Shown here: positions 35,911-55,159 of the stretch, one piece after another
How the letters are laid out: each line of letters starts with the position of its first letter
How positions within the stretch are numbered: position 1 is the first letter of the stretch
NCBI GenBank assembly: GCA_014526335.1
Contig: JACTAT010000007.1
Span: forward strand, 424,002-488,001
Length of the DNA: 64,000 bases
Source of the DNA: Chrysaora quinquecirrha
Taxonomy: Eukaryota; Cnidaria; Scyphozoa; Semaeostomeae; Pelagiidae
Direction: 5' to 3'
Translations under genes and position numbers: made by a program
Notes under the pieces: generated by a model
Told to the model about the DNA's origin: nothing
What the model saw: only the letters and a program-made list of their open reading frames with translations
Databases searched by the model: none

Positions 35911-36665
35911 TATGGATTCCCTTCTACTGCATCTGGGAACGATATTGCTTCGAACAAAATGTGTTTCTTTTCTAACAACATTGTTTTCTGCTCGGGTTTC
36001 TAGGTAAAGGGGAGAAGGTCATTTGGGTTCCTATAGTAGAAGAAGATCGCTAAAACTGGCCGTATTCCTGAAAAGCGAGACCTTGCTCCAAATATTTCGC
36101 AAAAATATGAACGTGAAAATGAAGCGAATACATGCGATTACGAATGAAGAAAAGCGAATGAATCGAAATCTTAGCCACAATTTTTAGGAAACAGCAAAAC
36201 GTGATTAGTGTCCAGACTACTATTACTACTAGGACCCAGACCTCCGTACTTGTCAAATGACAGGGCTCAACTTTAAGCCCCAAGAAAGGTAGAATTTTTT
36301 CAGACCAAACATTGTCATTTTTTTGCATCAAGCCAATTACTCCAATTTTCGGAGCCAATACAGGCAACAGACAGACTTCAGTAACATAAAAATTACAGAC
36401 ACATAACGACTGAATATCAAGGCACATAACGATCGAATGAAATTAACACATAAGGCAATCATGGCTTTCCATAAGGGCCAGCTCAAATGACGTGGGAGTA
36501 GCCCCACGGGGTGAGATCTTGTGGGTATCAGTTATTTGTATGTCATAACGATTCCGTTCATCTGGGTGAAATGAACGTTTCCCATATGAGCACAGAGTGA
36601 GCTATCCCATCCCAGAGAAGATCTCTCTGCCGTGCCGGTGAGATGCATCCTCGGTCCGTAAAGCC

Positions 36666-37019
36666 GGGGCTACACGTGCGACATTTTGCTTGAAATGGCG
36701 ACAGAATATGTTCGAATATTGTCGCAGCGACCGTAAAAACTGAGTCGCGCGTGTAGCCAGGGATAGGTTTGCGAAAAAATGTTCTGCGACCTTGGAAAAT
36801 ACGGTCGTAGAACATTGCTTTGGTTGAACTTTTCGCGACGTGTTTTTGCTTGACGCCAGTAATGTCGCAGCGTGCGGCCGTTTTTTTTAATTGGCGACGC
36901 AACACATTGCATTGTTTTCGCGCCCTTTCTGGAAATTTCTAGGATCCATACGTCTTATCACGAAAGTTGATTATTGCAGAACTTCTGTCGCAGCATTTTT
37001 GTCGCCGCGTGTAGCCACC
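36666..37019. mobile_element. MITE with GGGGCTACACGTGCGACA ends
   Basis: The left end is GGGGCTACACGTGCGACA and the right end is the complement of GGTGGCTACACGCGGCGACA. Inside, TGTCGCAGCG/GTCGC motifs recur. It is about 350 bp and GC-richer than its surroundings. No clean target duplication was seen. Confidence 0.72.
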
Positions 37020-37304
37020 TCAGGAATTCTCAGAAAAGGACATTTTCAGGTGTGCCGCGTCTCAAGAACAGGTGAAAAGTCGCACGTGAAGCCGCAGCTT
37101 AAAATAGCCTATAGGGAGCCTATATGAACAAATTCACGAAAAGGCGTCCAGAGAAATTGAAATTATAAAGACAGGCGAAGTGAAGCAACTCGTGTTTCTT
37201 TATTACCGATTGGCAGGCTTCCATGCCGGTTATTACAATTTTTTTACTGCAGGATTAGAACGTTAAAATGATTTAAAATTAAATTAGTACTTCATATGTG
37301 AAAA

Positions 37305-39253
37305 CATTTTATGTTACCAGTATCAAATTTGGGGAAAAGGGTAGTTTGACACGCTGAAAAAGATATGATATGGACCTCAACTGAGAAATGCCCCTTGTAC
37401 TATTTTTAGACTTGATTGATTGGTACCAGTCCGAGCTAAAACACTAGTTTTGTTGCAAATTGTAATTCAAGCTTCACATTTGGCGAAAGCAGGTAGTTTG
37501 ACACGCTTAAAGAGAAGTGCCCCCTTGTGCTATTTGAAGACTGGAGTGATTGGTACCAGATCTCCACGTTAGCTATAACAGTAGTTTTGTTATAAGTTGT
37601 AATACAAGCATCACAAATGGCGAAAAGGCAGTTTGGCTGTGGTTATAAGCAACAGACCTCTACTTTAACTATAACAGTAGTTCTAGTATAAATTGTAATG
37701 CATAAATAAAACATGGCGAAAGGGGTAGTTTGAGACGCTGAAAAGATTGGATACATACCGTTTTTTTAGACTAAGGTAAATTGATTGGTAGCAAACCTCT
37801 ACATAAGCTATTACAGTCCCTATGGCATGTCGCTTTTTGATTATTTGAAGCACCATTCCTTGTTAGATAAACCAGGCAGGAACACCGCGATGAAGGAAAC
37901 GATTAAGTACTTTAATGTTTGTTAAGTCGAGGTTCTTTTCGAAGGAAACCAAGGCTTCTCTAGATTATTTGTTGGTGCCTGCTTCTTGCATGACCGTGAT
38001 GACTTTTTAACCTTTGTGTTGCTTGTTTCCCGTCATCCCTAGCGAAAAATCAGACGTATTTGAACAGTGAGATCTGCTTCGGCTGCACGCGGTTGACGTC
38101 GATTTTGCCTTTGCGATTTTTTATGATGTTCCATTCTCCTCGAAGTAGCAATCTACTAACTACTGCAACGTCTGTGACATCAGCATATTTGATGTTCATG
38201 ATGTCATCGCAACCGAGTTTTACGCCGTTGAGGTCTTCGCGTGGCAGACTGTAGGGTGTGTTCACTGTAGATGTTGTAGAAGTCTGGCAATTGTATGCTG
38301 CCTTGCCTCGTTCCACGTCTGATTTCAACCTAATCGCTGAAGTCACTACCATGTCAAATTGCTGCCGTTTGATTGTAATACATGGGCTGGACAACGTGAC
38401 GGTCTTGGTTGAAATATGAAAGCGGACAGCAAGAGCACGCGATTGCTCTTGATTTCTATGGAATAGCGATAAATATCGGAAGAATCAGACTTTCCACAAA
38501 ATCAACACATTTTTCATTGAAACAATAATGATGGTCTATATCTTGTCTTTTTCCCGTCTTTTCAGCTAACAAAAAACCCTTATTACCTGTGTTGGATTTC
38601 TGTATTACACTTTATAATAAAATTACCGTTATAGCTCATGTAGAGCTCTGGTACCAATTACCCCAGTCTAAAAAAAAGCACAAGGGGCATTTCTCAGTTG
38701 AGGTCTATATTTTATCTTTCCAGCGTGTCAAACTACCCCTTTTCGCCAAATTTGATGCTTGTATTACAATTTGCAATAAAACTAGTGTTATAGCTTATGT
38801 AGAGGCCTGCTACCAATTACCCTAGTATAAAAATAGCACAAGGGGGCATTTCTCAGTTGGGGCACATATCCTATCTTTTTTAGCATGTCAAACTGCCTGT
38901 TTTTGCCAAATTTGATGCTTGCATTACAATTTGCAATAAAGCTAGTGTTATAGCTTATGTGGAGGCCTGGTACCAATTACCCCAGTCTAAAAATAGCACA
39001 AGGGGGCAATTCTCAGTTGGGGCACATATCTTATCTTTTTTAGCATGTCAAACTGCCTGTTTCCGCCAAATTTGATGCTTGCATTACAATTTGCAATAAA
39101 ACTAGTGTTATAGCTTATGTAGAGGCCTGGTACCAATTACCCCAGTCTAAAAATAGCACAAGGGGGCATTTCTCAGTTGGGGCACATATCCTATCTTTTT
39201 TAGCACGTCAAACTACCCCTTTTCGCCAAATTTGATACTGGTAACATAAAATG
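37305..39253. mobile_element. Fold-back element with tandem-repeat arms and a coding core
   Basis: The outer ends are CATTTTATGTTACCAGTATC and its complement. Each arm holds about four units of roughly 160 bp, marked by GTAGTTTGACACGCT (left, near 37344, 37493, 37629, 37725) or AGCNTGTCAAACT (right, near 38721, 38882, 39042, 39203). Right-arm units are nearly identical and left-arm units more divergent. The core (about 37850-38560) is single copy and holds the frame listed next. Such architecture is known from Drosophila FB and sea urchin TU elements. Confidence 0.88.
38050..38484 (-). CDS. Orphan 144-codon open frame in the fold-back core
   Basis: The minus strand is open from 38484 to a stop at 38050. 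The text has normal protein composition: QEQSRALAVRFHISTKTV, then SAIRLKSDVERGKAAYN, then YSLPREDLNGVKLGCDD, then ADVTDVAVVSRLLLRGEW, ending QPKQISLFKYV. The first ATG lies well inside, so an upstream exon or a truncated gene is possible. I do not recognise the family. It may be a captured host fragment or a mobile-element protein, as NOF is for FB elements. Confidence 0.5.
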   Translation of the reverse strand, partial: FFRYLSLFHRNQEQSRALAVRFHISTKTVTLSSPCITIKRQQFDMVVTSAIRLKSDVERGKAAYNCQTSTTSTVNTPYSLPREDLNGVKLGCDDIMNIKYADVTDVAVVSRLLLRGEWNIIKNRKGKIDVNRVQPKQISLFKYV

Positions 39254-39640
39254 CACAATTGTTTCACCAACATCCCCACTATGAAAGGACCAGCTAAAAA
39301 AGGTCCCGATGACGTCATCATAAATATTTTAACCTTCGAAATGCAACAAAATGTATATCAATCGAAAGCTCTCAATGTGTTCTATCTATTTTTGCCATTT
39401 TCTTTCATATTAAGTGGCTATCAAGCGAATTAAAATGGGTAAAAGGTATATTTTTATGACGTCATCGTGACGTCGCATATCACGTGATAGAAGCATTTCT
39501 CGATTTGGCTCCTGGTCTTAAACGATTCAGCGTGGTCGATTTACCGGGAATCAAGTTTAAAAACAAAGGTTAGGCATTTCCTTAGATTGCAGGCCAAAAT
39601 ACCCTGTCTATCTATTTCTATTTGCGACGGAACGGATTTG

Positions 39641-39671
39641 GGGGCTGATTATATGAGAGTTAATCAGCCCC
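39641..39671. repeat. Perfect 11-bp hairpin
   Basis: GGGGCTGATTA (39641-39651) and TAATCAGCCCC (39661-39671) flank a 9-base loop, followed by an A-rich run. It could be a transposon end or a stem-loop; nothing decides it. Confidence 0.6.
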
Positions 39672-40020
39672 AGATAAAAAGAAAAAAAAGTGCTGTATTC
39701 CAATGGGCTTAAAGCCAACGACGCAAGACAATCACATAACATGTGTGGGTATTATTTCTTGAATAAAACACTTTTGGCTACAATTAATTTAGTGGTGGAT
39801 GAAAGGTTGTATATTTGCTGGTACCTCATTAGTTAACACATCTCATCATTCTCGTTTGATTTTATGAGAATGTGGATTATGCGAAAGTAGTACTTGGCTC
39901 CTCAAAAAGTTAAGAAAGTTCAGTACTGAGTTTTTCAAAACTAAAAAAATATTTAGCTAATGTTGGATTCTTCTTTGTCGTCAACAATTTCTTTATTTTC
40001 CTTGGCTGAGACGTAAAACT

Positions 40021-40221
40021 GTGATCGGCAACTTTGCTGATGCATTTACAAGTGCATTCAAGGATGCTTTATCTATGAAAATTACACGTCCACAAAATTG
40101 CTTGGTGTTTCAAGGTGCCAAGGGTGCAAAGACAACAGTTTTCAACTTGAGCGATATGCCTCAGTCGATTCCCTTCAAGAAAGAGTTGAGAAAATTTGAA
40201 AAAATGAGTGCTGGGTACTAG
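40021..40221 (+). CDS. Short coding-like frame of unknown family
   Basis: Reads IGNFADAFTSAFKDALS, then ITRPQNCLVFQGAKGAKTT, then FKKELRKFEKMSAGY-stop. The composition is protein-like, unlike surrounding noise. Its start overlaps the inner part of the left inverted repeat, so it is part of the composite element. It is probably the 3' end of a truncated gene. Confidence 0.35.
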   Translation: MIGNFADAFTSAFKDALSMKITRPQNCLVFQGAKGAKTTVFNLSDMPQSIPFKKELRKFEKMSAGY

Positions 40222-40589
40222 GTAGATTGCTTCCAAAGTCCTTAACTTTCGCTCGCATTGAATTGAATTGATGTTGTTGTTGTTCGCTACAGTCAGTTAG
40301 TTTGAGCGTCCAGCAAATCGCTTCAACAGCGATAACTACGAGTCATGTAGTAAGTCTAGGTACTGGGCTCATAATGACTATTTTTGTATAAAAACGTTTA
40401 TTATGCAGCCTTACTGGTCCGTGATTGGTTAATATGTCTCTGCTGTTGAATCATTGGCTATTTCTCAGAATATGTCACCCCTTCTTCACATAACACACAT
40501 GACTAGTCAATTTAAAATAGACTTGCAATAGTACTTTATTTCTATTTTATCAGAAAGTTCTTAATGACCCCTGTACTCAAACATTCTTA

Positions 40590-41005
40590 GGCCCCGTTTA
40601 AACTGGGCCGGATCAATTTGAATCCGAAAAAAATTGATACGGATATGCTTCCCGTTTACATGAGACCAAGCAATCCGCATAAAAATCAATGTACGGATAG
40701 TCAGATCAGTTTTGATCTTTCTAGCGAGACTTTTTCAAAGTGATCCGGTCTCGTGCAAACTGCCAATCCGGCTTAAAAACGGTTAGTTTTTAAAAACGTT
40801 TATGCGCAATGCGCTCACGCCCCACGCCAACATTTTTTTCGAATTTCAGCCTCACTTTGTTAGTTAGGCCTCTATTCATGCCAATCCGCACTTGTGAAAA
40901 CGGAAAGCCAATCACTAACATAAGTAGTGCGGCTCCGTGTAAACGCAAGATCCGTCTCAACTTTGATACGGACCAAAAGTGAACCGGTCTCGTGCAAACG
41001 GAGTC
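40590..41005. mobile_element. PIF/Harbinger-like MITE with TTA target duplication
   Basis: The left end is GGCCCCGTTTAAACTGGGCC and the right end is the complement of GACTCCGTTTGCACGAGACC. TTA flanks both sides (40587-40589, 41006-41008). 416 bp. The GG start plus a TWA duplication is the PIF/Harbinger signature. It is nested within the composite element. Confidence 0.82.
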
Positions 41006-41239
41006 TTAGCGATCTCGGAATTTCGGTAGTTAAACTGTCTTTCTGAACACTTTCTAAAATTAACTATATTGTTGTCTTTGATACCCTTGGTACCTTATTC
41101 TATTAAGCAGTTGTCATTGTTAAAAAAAACGAAATTTGCATAGAAAATGCGTCCTTGAATTGACTTAATGCATCAGTATAGTTGCCGATCACAGATTTGA
41201 GTCTCAGCCAAGGCAAATATAGAAATTCTTGACGTTAGA

Positions 41240-41643
41240 TAGTTAGCAAGTTAGTTGGTTAGGTTGTCAGTTAATTAGCTAGTTAGTTAATTAGTTAGCC
41301 TGCTTGTTAGTTAGTTGGCTAATTAGTTGGTTTGTTAGTTAGCAGATTAGTTGGTTAGTTATTTAGCTAGCTAGCTAGTTAGTTAGTTATTTAGCCTGTT
41401 AGTTAGTTAGTTAGTTGGTTAAGTAGTTGGTTTGTTAAGTAAATTAGTTGGCTAGTTAGTTAGATAGTTAGTTCGATGGGTAGTTAGTTGGTTAGTTAGT
41501 TGGTTAAGCAGTTGGTTTGTTAGTTAGCAGATGAATTGGTCAGTTAGTTAGCTAGTTATTTAGTTGGTTAGTTGGTTAGTTGGTTAGTTAGCTAGTTAGT
41601 TAGTTAGTTAGCCTGTTAGTTAGTTAGTTACTTAGCTGGTTAG
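41240..41643 (+). repeat. (TTAG)n / GTTAGTTA simple repeat
   Basis: About 400 bases of TTAGTTAG with TTGG, TTAGC and CCTG variants. It reads as an expanded microsatellite with drift, and is not telomeric because the TTAGGG unit is absent. Confidence 0.95.
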
Positions 41644-41704
41644 AAGAATCCATGATAAAATAATTTCTTAGGTTTGAAACTTTTTGAAGAGCCAAGTACT
41701 ACAA

Positions 41705-43087
41705 TCCTCGCCAAAAATATTGGGGACAGTATGTTATAAGTATGTTTTACCTTAAAAACCCCGTCCCATTGTTATGAAACATGAGCGTACTTTGAACTCA
41801 TTAACACTTTTCTAACTATACTTGCTTTTGTTTATTGTTTATCTTTAATTATGTTTACTTGTTGTTTAGTTGTTGCTATAGGTAACTATAGCCAACAAGA
41901 GTTTGTTTCTAGGACTTCTAGAGTCAGTCGTAAATAAAATAGATGTTAAAGAGATCAGCCGTTTGGATAAGTTGCATTTGACGATTTGCCGATTTTGATG
42001 ATTTGCCGTAGAAGATATAATTAGCCGAGCCGAGCCGAAGTATTATGCGTATCTGAGACTGATCTGTAGCTGAAGTTTTTTTTATAAAGAAAGTATTTGT
42101 TGCTTTTGGAATTTATCTTTATTTTGGTTTTTAACTCTCAAAGAACGAACTCACAAGTGAAACGCCCTTGTAAGTCGTTTTACATTCCCATTACAACATA
42201 TTTGGGTAATAAGACCCCCCTTCCCCCTGAATCAATGTTGGGACCACTGTCAACATCGATTTCACCAACATTGAGTCGGGGGGAGGGGGGTATGCGTCTT
42301 TAGAGCGAGAATTTTACAAAAGTTCGAAGTGTCCCAGCCTTTTTGGCGAGGATTGTACATTTATATAACCCACATTCTTATTAATTCAAACTAAAAGTAG
42401 CCCTAATCCCTAACCCTAATCCTATAGGGCTTTTTGATCTAACGTAGCCAGGAGGTTTCCACCCCCCTCTAGAAATTGCTTGCCTGTAAAGCTAGAACAA
42501 TGAAACGTGGCACAGGCTTGGGCCAATGTGTTTTGAGTAATGTTGGCAAATTGGGCGTCTCCCACTTCTATTAAGATGTCATTTATGACATCATAATCAA
42601 AATATGCTATTGATTGCGATCAAAAATCGAACTTCCTTGATATAAAAAAAATCTAGAAATTTTCTATTACCTTGCACAAAGAATCAGTCAATTCTGATAA
42701 GATTTACTGGTAAGTGGTAAAAATTGGCATTTGTATGTGGTTTTAGCATGACCGCTTTCCATATAAGGCAAAGTCACATGACCTATTGTTATCAATATGG
42801 GTATCACACTTAGCTAATACGTATAGGCTTAAAGTCAGCTTAGTTTGGAATCTTACATCCATCAAACAACGGAACAGTAACAAGAAAAGCTTTTTTTTTA
42901 TTCAATATAAAATTTTACAAGAGATAACAAACAAACATCTACATTACACAGGCGATACAACGGAGCAAAAAGTCATGACTACCTCCTGGAAATGAACATT
43001 ATAATACGATACACTAATGATACAAAAATAAATAATAACGCAAACAGATAAAAAAAGTGGGCTTGGTGGTTCATTGCTTAATCACGC
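41705..43087. other. Intergenic, nothing recognised
   Basis: AT-rich sequence with a CCCTAATCCCTAACCCTAATC patch near 42400 (three short units only) and a G-run near 42285. No exon or repeat boundary can be supported. Confidence 0.45.
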
Positions 43088-44729
43088 TAGCGAATCTATA
43101 CGCACTACTGTTGTGGATACGCACTACTGTGGTGGTGTATTTTGCGTACTGTGGTGGGATTTTTTGCGTACTGTGGTGGATAAGCTCTACTGTGGTGGGT
43201 TATTATGCGTACTGTGGTGGGTTATTATGCGTACTGTGGTGGGTCATTATGCTTGTTGTGGTGGGGTTTTTTGCGTACTGTGGTGGATAAGCTCTACTGT
43301 AGTGGGTTATTATGCGTACTGTGGTGGGTTATTATGCTTAATGTGGTGGGGTTTTTTGCGTACTGTGGTGGATAAGCTCTACTGTGGTGGGTTATTATGC
43401 GTACTGTGGTGGGTTATTATGCTTAATGTGGTGGGGTTTTTTGCGTACTGTGGTGGATAAGCTCTACTGTGGTGGGTTATTATGCGTACTGTGGTGGGGT
43501 TTTTTGCGTACTGTGGTGGATAAGCACTACTGTGGTGGGTTATTATGCTTGTTGTGGTGGGGTTTTTTGCGTACTGTGGTGGATAAGCACTACTGTGGTG
43601 GGTTATTATGCTTGATGCGGTGACATTCTTTTGCTGTCTGTGGTCTGTGGTTGATACTCACTATTTGGGTGGTTTTTGCTTCATATTGTATGGATACGGC
43701 TTTGAAAAAACAGGTCATTCTTGATCGTCACTGATCTTTTGATCAACTACAAACAGATATTTTGACTATTTAAATTCGAAAGTCGAAAATAACCCCAAGA
43801 CATACAGAAAGTCTTATATTTTCTGAGCCTGGTTTAAAAAAACATAGCATATAATGAACTCTCAAAATTGTAAAAATCTCAGATAAACCTCAGAAATAAT
43901 TCTTTCGAAGTGGTTTGGGCCTGCATTATTCCAAATGCGTGAAGTATTAAGAGAAGAAGAATATTTTTAGACTAAAAACCGAGGTTAAGCAATAAGATTT
44001 TCTGTGTGTTTTTGGGATATTATTTTAGCTAGGACTGTCATCAATTTCTTACAGTTGGTCAAATTTTCAAATTTCGAATTTAAATGGTCAAAATATCTGT
44101 TTGTAGTTGATCAAAAGATCAGTGACGATCAAGAATGACCTGTTTTTTTCAAAGCCGTATCCATACAATATGAAGCAAAAAAACCACCCAAATAGTGAGT
44201 ATCAACCACAGACCACAGACAGCAAAAGAATGTCACCGCATCAAGCATAATAACCCACCACAGTAGTGCTTATCCACCACAGTACGCAAAAAACCCCACC
44301 ACAGTACGCATAATAACCCACCACAGTAGAGCTTATCCACCACAGTACGCAAAAAACCCCACCACATTAAGCATAATAACCCACCACAGTACGCATAATA
44401 ACCCACCACAGTAGAGCTTATCCACCACAGTACGCAAAAAACCCCACCACATTAAGCATAATAACCCACCACAGTACGCATAATAATCCACCACAGTACG
44501 CAAAAACTGCCACCACCACCAAGCATAGTAACCCACCACAAGTAGTGATTATCCACCACAGTACGCCAAAACTGCCACCACCGCAAGCATAGTAACCCAC
44601 CACAAGTAGTGATTATCCACCACAGTACGCAAAAACCCCACCACCACGCAAAGTACCACCAAAGTAGTGCGTATCCACCACAGTAGTGCGTAGATTCGCT
44701 CCACCACAGTAGCGATTATAGATTCGCTA
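43088..44729. mobile_element. 1.6-kb fold-back element built of TACTGTGGTGG satellite arms
   Basis: It starts TAGCGAATCTAT and ends with the complement ATAGATTCGCTA. The left arm (to about 43790) is a tandem array of TACTGTGGTGGATAAGC, TACTGTGGTGGGTTATTATG and TGTGGTGGGGTTTTTTGCG units. The right arm (about 44045 on) is its near-perfect complement. The inner arm parts are unique sequence (ATCAAAAGATCAGTGACGAT on the right strand). A central loop of about 250 bp separates them. Frames such as repeated YCGGLLCVLWW are artefacts. Confidence 0.92.
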
Positions 44730-45871
44730 CCGTGTGCCTTGCTTGACCTGTGATGAAAATATTGCCGACCTTCGCAAATACCGAATAAGAAAGAAAAGGG
44801 AAACCCGAGGTGCATTTCAGAGGTGGCGCTAGGCTTTGCCCGAAAAGGGGCTAGTCTCCCCGACCCCGATGAGGGGGCTTATAACGTAAAACATATTCTT
44901 ATCTATGTTCGTCTATGCTTGACCAGATTCCTTATCTTCAGGTCGTGTTGGTCTTTATTGCTTCATGACGGTGCATGGCGTTGAATCTATTGACGACCAT
45001 TTGCAGATTAATTCTGCTTCCCCTGTCAAGGGTGGATCTACTGTAGATTTTTTAAATAGGAGGGGGCCGGTTAATTGGCCGAAGGCCAATTCAGTCAACG
45101 CCGAAGACGCGTAGCCACAGCTGGGGTTCTCGGGTACTCCCAAGAAAAATTTTCTGAATGCCCTTAGATGCGATATCCAAGCATCTGGGGGGAGGCATAA
45201 TTTCCTTATATATTAACTTATTTTCGCACACGAAATGCTAGACATCGTTATGTAACTGTCAGAGTATTTCCATAAATTGATAATTGCCGATTTTTTGGTT
45301 GTCCAAAATAGGGGGCCGCGGCCCACTTGGACTCCCTCTCAATCCGCCCCTGCCTTTCTCTGTGGATCCCTCACACCACCAAACTCTCAAATCTATCGTT
45401 TTTCATTACTGTTCGCAAGAGATTCTTTATTAGACGCATGGAACTGAAATTTCTCTTGCATTCAGCTGACGAGACTAGTAGCTTGCATGCAATCAGCGTT
45501 AGACACTCAAGCTCACAAAATTAAAGCTCAAAAAAGAAACTCTCTTTCATTCTATCAAAGACGACTTAGGCAAGTCCGGCACTTCCCCGACAGCGGGAGC
45601 ATATTCCCCGATGGGAGGCTAGAGTTCCCCGACGAGTGGGCTGTAGCACCTTCCCCTAGCCCCCACCAGGCGCCCTAATTGTTCTAGCTTCACAAAGCCT
45701 TGTTATGTTCTTAGCATGTTCTTAACTTTTCAGCCTCTGAAGCCTTATGGTCTTATATACTTTGTTCTTATATAAAAAAACGTGTAGTGGGTACCAACCA
45801 CGGCGCTCCCTGGTACCAACCCACTCTTTGCGACCGTAAAACAATTCTTCTGAATGGATGACAGTACCGGA
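44730..45871. other. Intergenic with possible hAT-type ends
   Basis: CAGAGGTGGCGCTAGGC at 44818 and the complement of CAGGGGCGGATTGAGAGG ending near 45352 could be the two ends of a non-autonomous hAT element, but the flanks do not match. A lone MITE-like end (TATAAAAAAACGTGTA) sits at 45770. No gene was seen. Confidence 0.4.
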
Positions 45872-46335
45872 AATCCTCGAATCAGCCCGCGGGGCTTATT
45901 TGCAAAAATGAGTTTTACGACGGGGGCTTATTCGAGGGGATGGTTTACTCGATAGGAGGGCTAATTTTAAATCTCCAGTGTGTTGTCGAGAGATTAGCAG
46001 AGGGAAAAAAATCTGTACTCTTCTGTCAAAATCAGCTTTGCCAGCAGCTAATGACTGACTATTGGTCAAATTATTAGTAAAACCTGTCAACACTAGTTTT
46101 TTCAGTGTTTAAATCAGTTGAAAGATGCGTTACAGCTAAAACAAATTCATATAAAGCCTTCGAATAATTCCCCACGGGGGGAGACAATGCCCTTTTCATT
46201 TTCGAACGTGGAATCCTCGCCGTTTCTTGTTCACAGGGCTTATTCGAGGGAAGGGCTTATTTGCAAAAATGAATTCTTGGGTGGGGGCTTATTCGAGGGG
46301 AGGGCTTATTCGAAGGTGGGGGCTTATTCGAGGAC
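45872..46335. mobile_element. Repeat element with CCTCGAATAAGCCCC ends and internal copies
   Basis: The left end is CCTCGAATCAGCCC and the right end is GGGGGCTTATTCGAGG. The motif GGGCTTATTCGAGG occurs about six times in two clusters (45890-45960 and 46225-46335). It is about 460 bp and noncoding. Confidence 0.68.
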
Positions 46336-46670
46336 CTGCGTTACGTTCCTGGAGCTTAAACAAGATGCGGATTTACAGTAGAGAAGTACGAGGTAATGGT
46401 TTTTTATTGACTTTCAAATCGGCAATCACAAGGAGACACTGCCAATCCAGTGCATTTCGAGGGAGACTTCGCGCACCAAATTAAGGGTGCATTCTTTGGG
46501 GGCTTTCTCTGACGTTACGCTTTTTCCGAGACTTCCGAGCGATTGAAAGCCCGTTTTGGACAGCTCTCGGAAAAATCAGATACTTTGCAGGCACAAACGT
46601 CTTCTGACTCCAGAGCTAGAAGATTTCACAGCTTTCGTCGAGATTCTCGCAACCAGAGAGTCTTCCTTTA

Positions 46671-47066
46671 CACGCTTTTTTAAAGAACCTACCTCAAGGC
46701 CTAGTTCTTAAAGTTCCTTTTTTGGGCTTCTTTTGAGGCAATTGTAGTTCCAAAAGTTCCTTAATAGTTCCTTAATTTTAACTGCACATACAGTGGTCTT
46801 AACAATAAAAGAGAGGCATTTGCATGTGAGCAAAGCTCAAGACTACTCGAGGAAACATTTGATACATGCGTAAAGTACAATTTATACGATTTTCGACTGC
46901 AAATGAATGGAACCGGCTTTCTATTTCTTGATAATTTGCAGTGATAAAAGTATTCAACATTCAAAAGTTCCTTAATGATTTTCTCTTTAGTAGTATAAGT
47001 TCTCTAAATTTTGGGGCCTTCTACATGTAGGTTCCTTATAAAGTGGTTCTTCATAAAAAAAGCGTG
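46671..47066 (+). mobile_element. TA-flanked MITE, copy C
   Basis: Collinear with copies A and B: CACGCTTTTTTAAAG start, AAAAGCGTG end, TA at 46669-46670 and 47067-47068. It lies downstream of the DYNLT1 stop. Confidence 0.88.
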
Positions 47067-47635
47067 TATTCAGGAAAATTCGTTTTTCCGGTGTTAAGAA
47101 TCGGGCGTCTGAAAAATTTATTTTCTTTCAGAATCCAGAGGATACAAAAGTCCCAAAAGAATATTCTCTAATGTTGGCCGCAAATTTTGGGGTCGAGATT
47201 CAAGTATAGTTCAAGGTCAAGGCCCTATATTGGACAAGACTATGAATCATTTCGGTTCTAGACAAAGGATCCCCACAGTTTTGGGCAAACAATCGCCAAA
47301 GATTCAAGCTTACCATGGTTCGATGCAGACAGCGGGAGCTGCAGTCCTTACCGGACAGGAATCCACATCGATTAAGCCTGCCTTTTATGCAGAAGGATAT
47401 AATTTTAAGTAACCAATGGAAAATAAAAGATAATTGTTTTTGTTTTCATCGTGCATACTACCAAACCCCGATTATAGTATTTAATGATCTATGGCAAGAA
47501 AAATAATAATATAATAACGACTATATCAGGTTAGAACATTTTTACAATTACAAAAGAAAAGAGTAGCAAAGAATGGTATAATAAATAGTTATACTTAATA
47601 AATGTCCTGCTCTTGGTAACATGAAGGCATTCAAC

Positions 47636-54930
<7,295 letters not shown>

Positions 54931-55159
54931 TTATGCAGTATAACTCAAAATTCAGAATCAAAATGTGTGAATTTCAAATCACGAAATTCTCACAGCACCT
55001 CTCTCACTCACTAGGACTGAGATTGTTTCTGTCCGGTATCCCATGATGCATTGTTGTGTTCACCAAGCAACGCAGTGACGCAGTTTAGCCAACTACATGA
55101 ACATCCTATCGTTTTTTTTACACGTTGTGTATAATATATCTCTTTTCTGCTTTTCTGCA

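Larger units (their letters stand above)
39887..41702. mobile_element. Composite inverted-repeat element with a (TTAG)n array
   Basis: The ends are GTAGTACTTGGCTC (39887) and its complement (to 41702). The arms also share CCTTGGCTGAGAC and CTGTGATCGGCAACT (40000-40050) with their complements at 41165-41215. The right arm is split by the (TTAG)n array, and the interior carries a nested MITE and a 66-codon frame. Confidence 0.75.

Noticed and set aside
42395..42425. Interstitial telomere (CCCTAA)n
   Set aside because: Only about three imperfect units, with CCCTAATCC variants.
43057..44815. Frames with repeated YCGGLLCVLWW text on both strands
   Set aside because: They are translations of the tandem satellite, mirrored in the two fold-back arms.
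44955..45143. Minus-strand frame starting MGVPENPSCGYASSALTELAF
   Set aside because: Protein-like in composition but isolated within repeat-like sequence; no splice borders or homology recognised.
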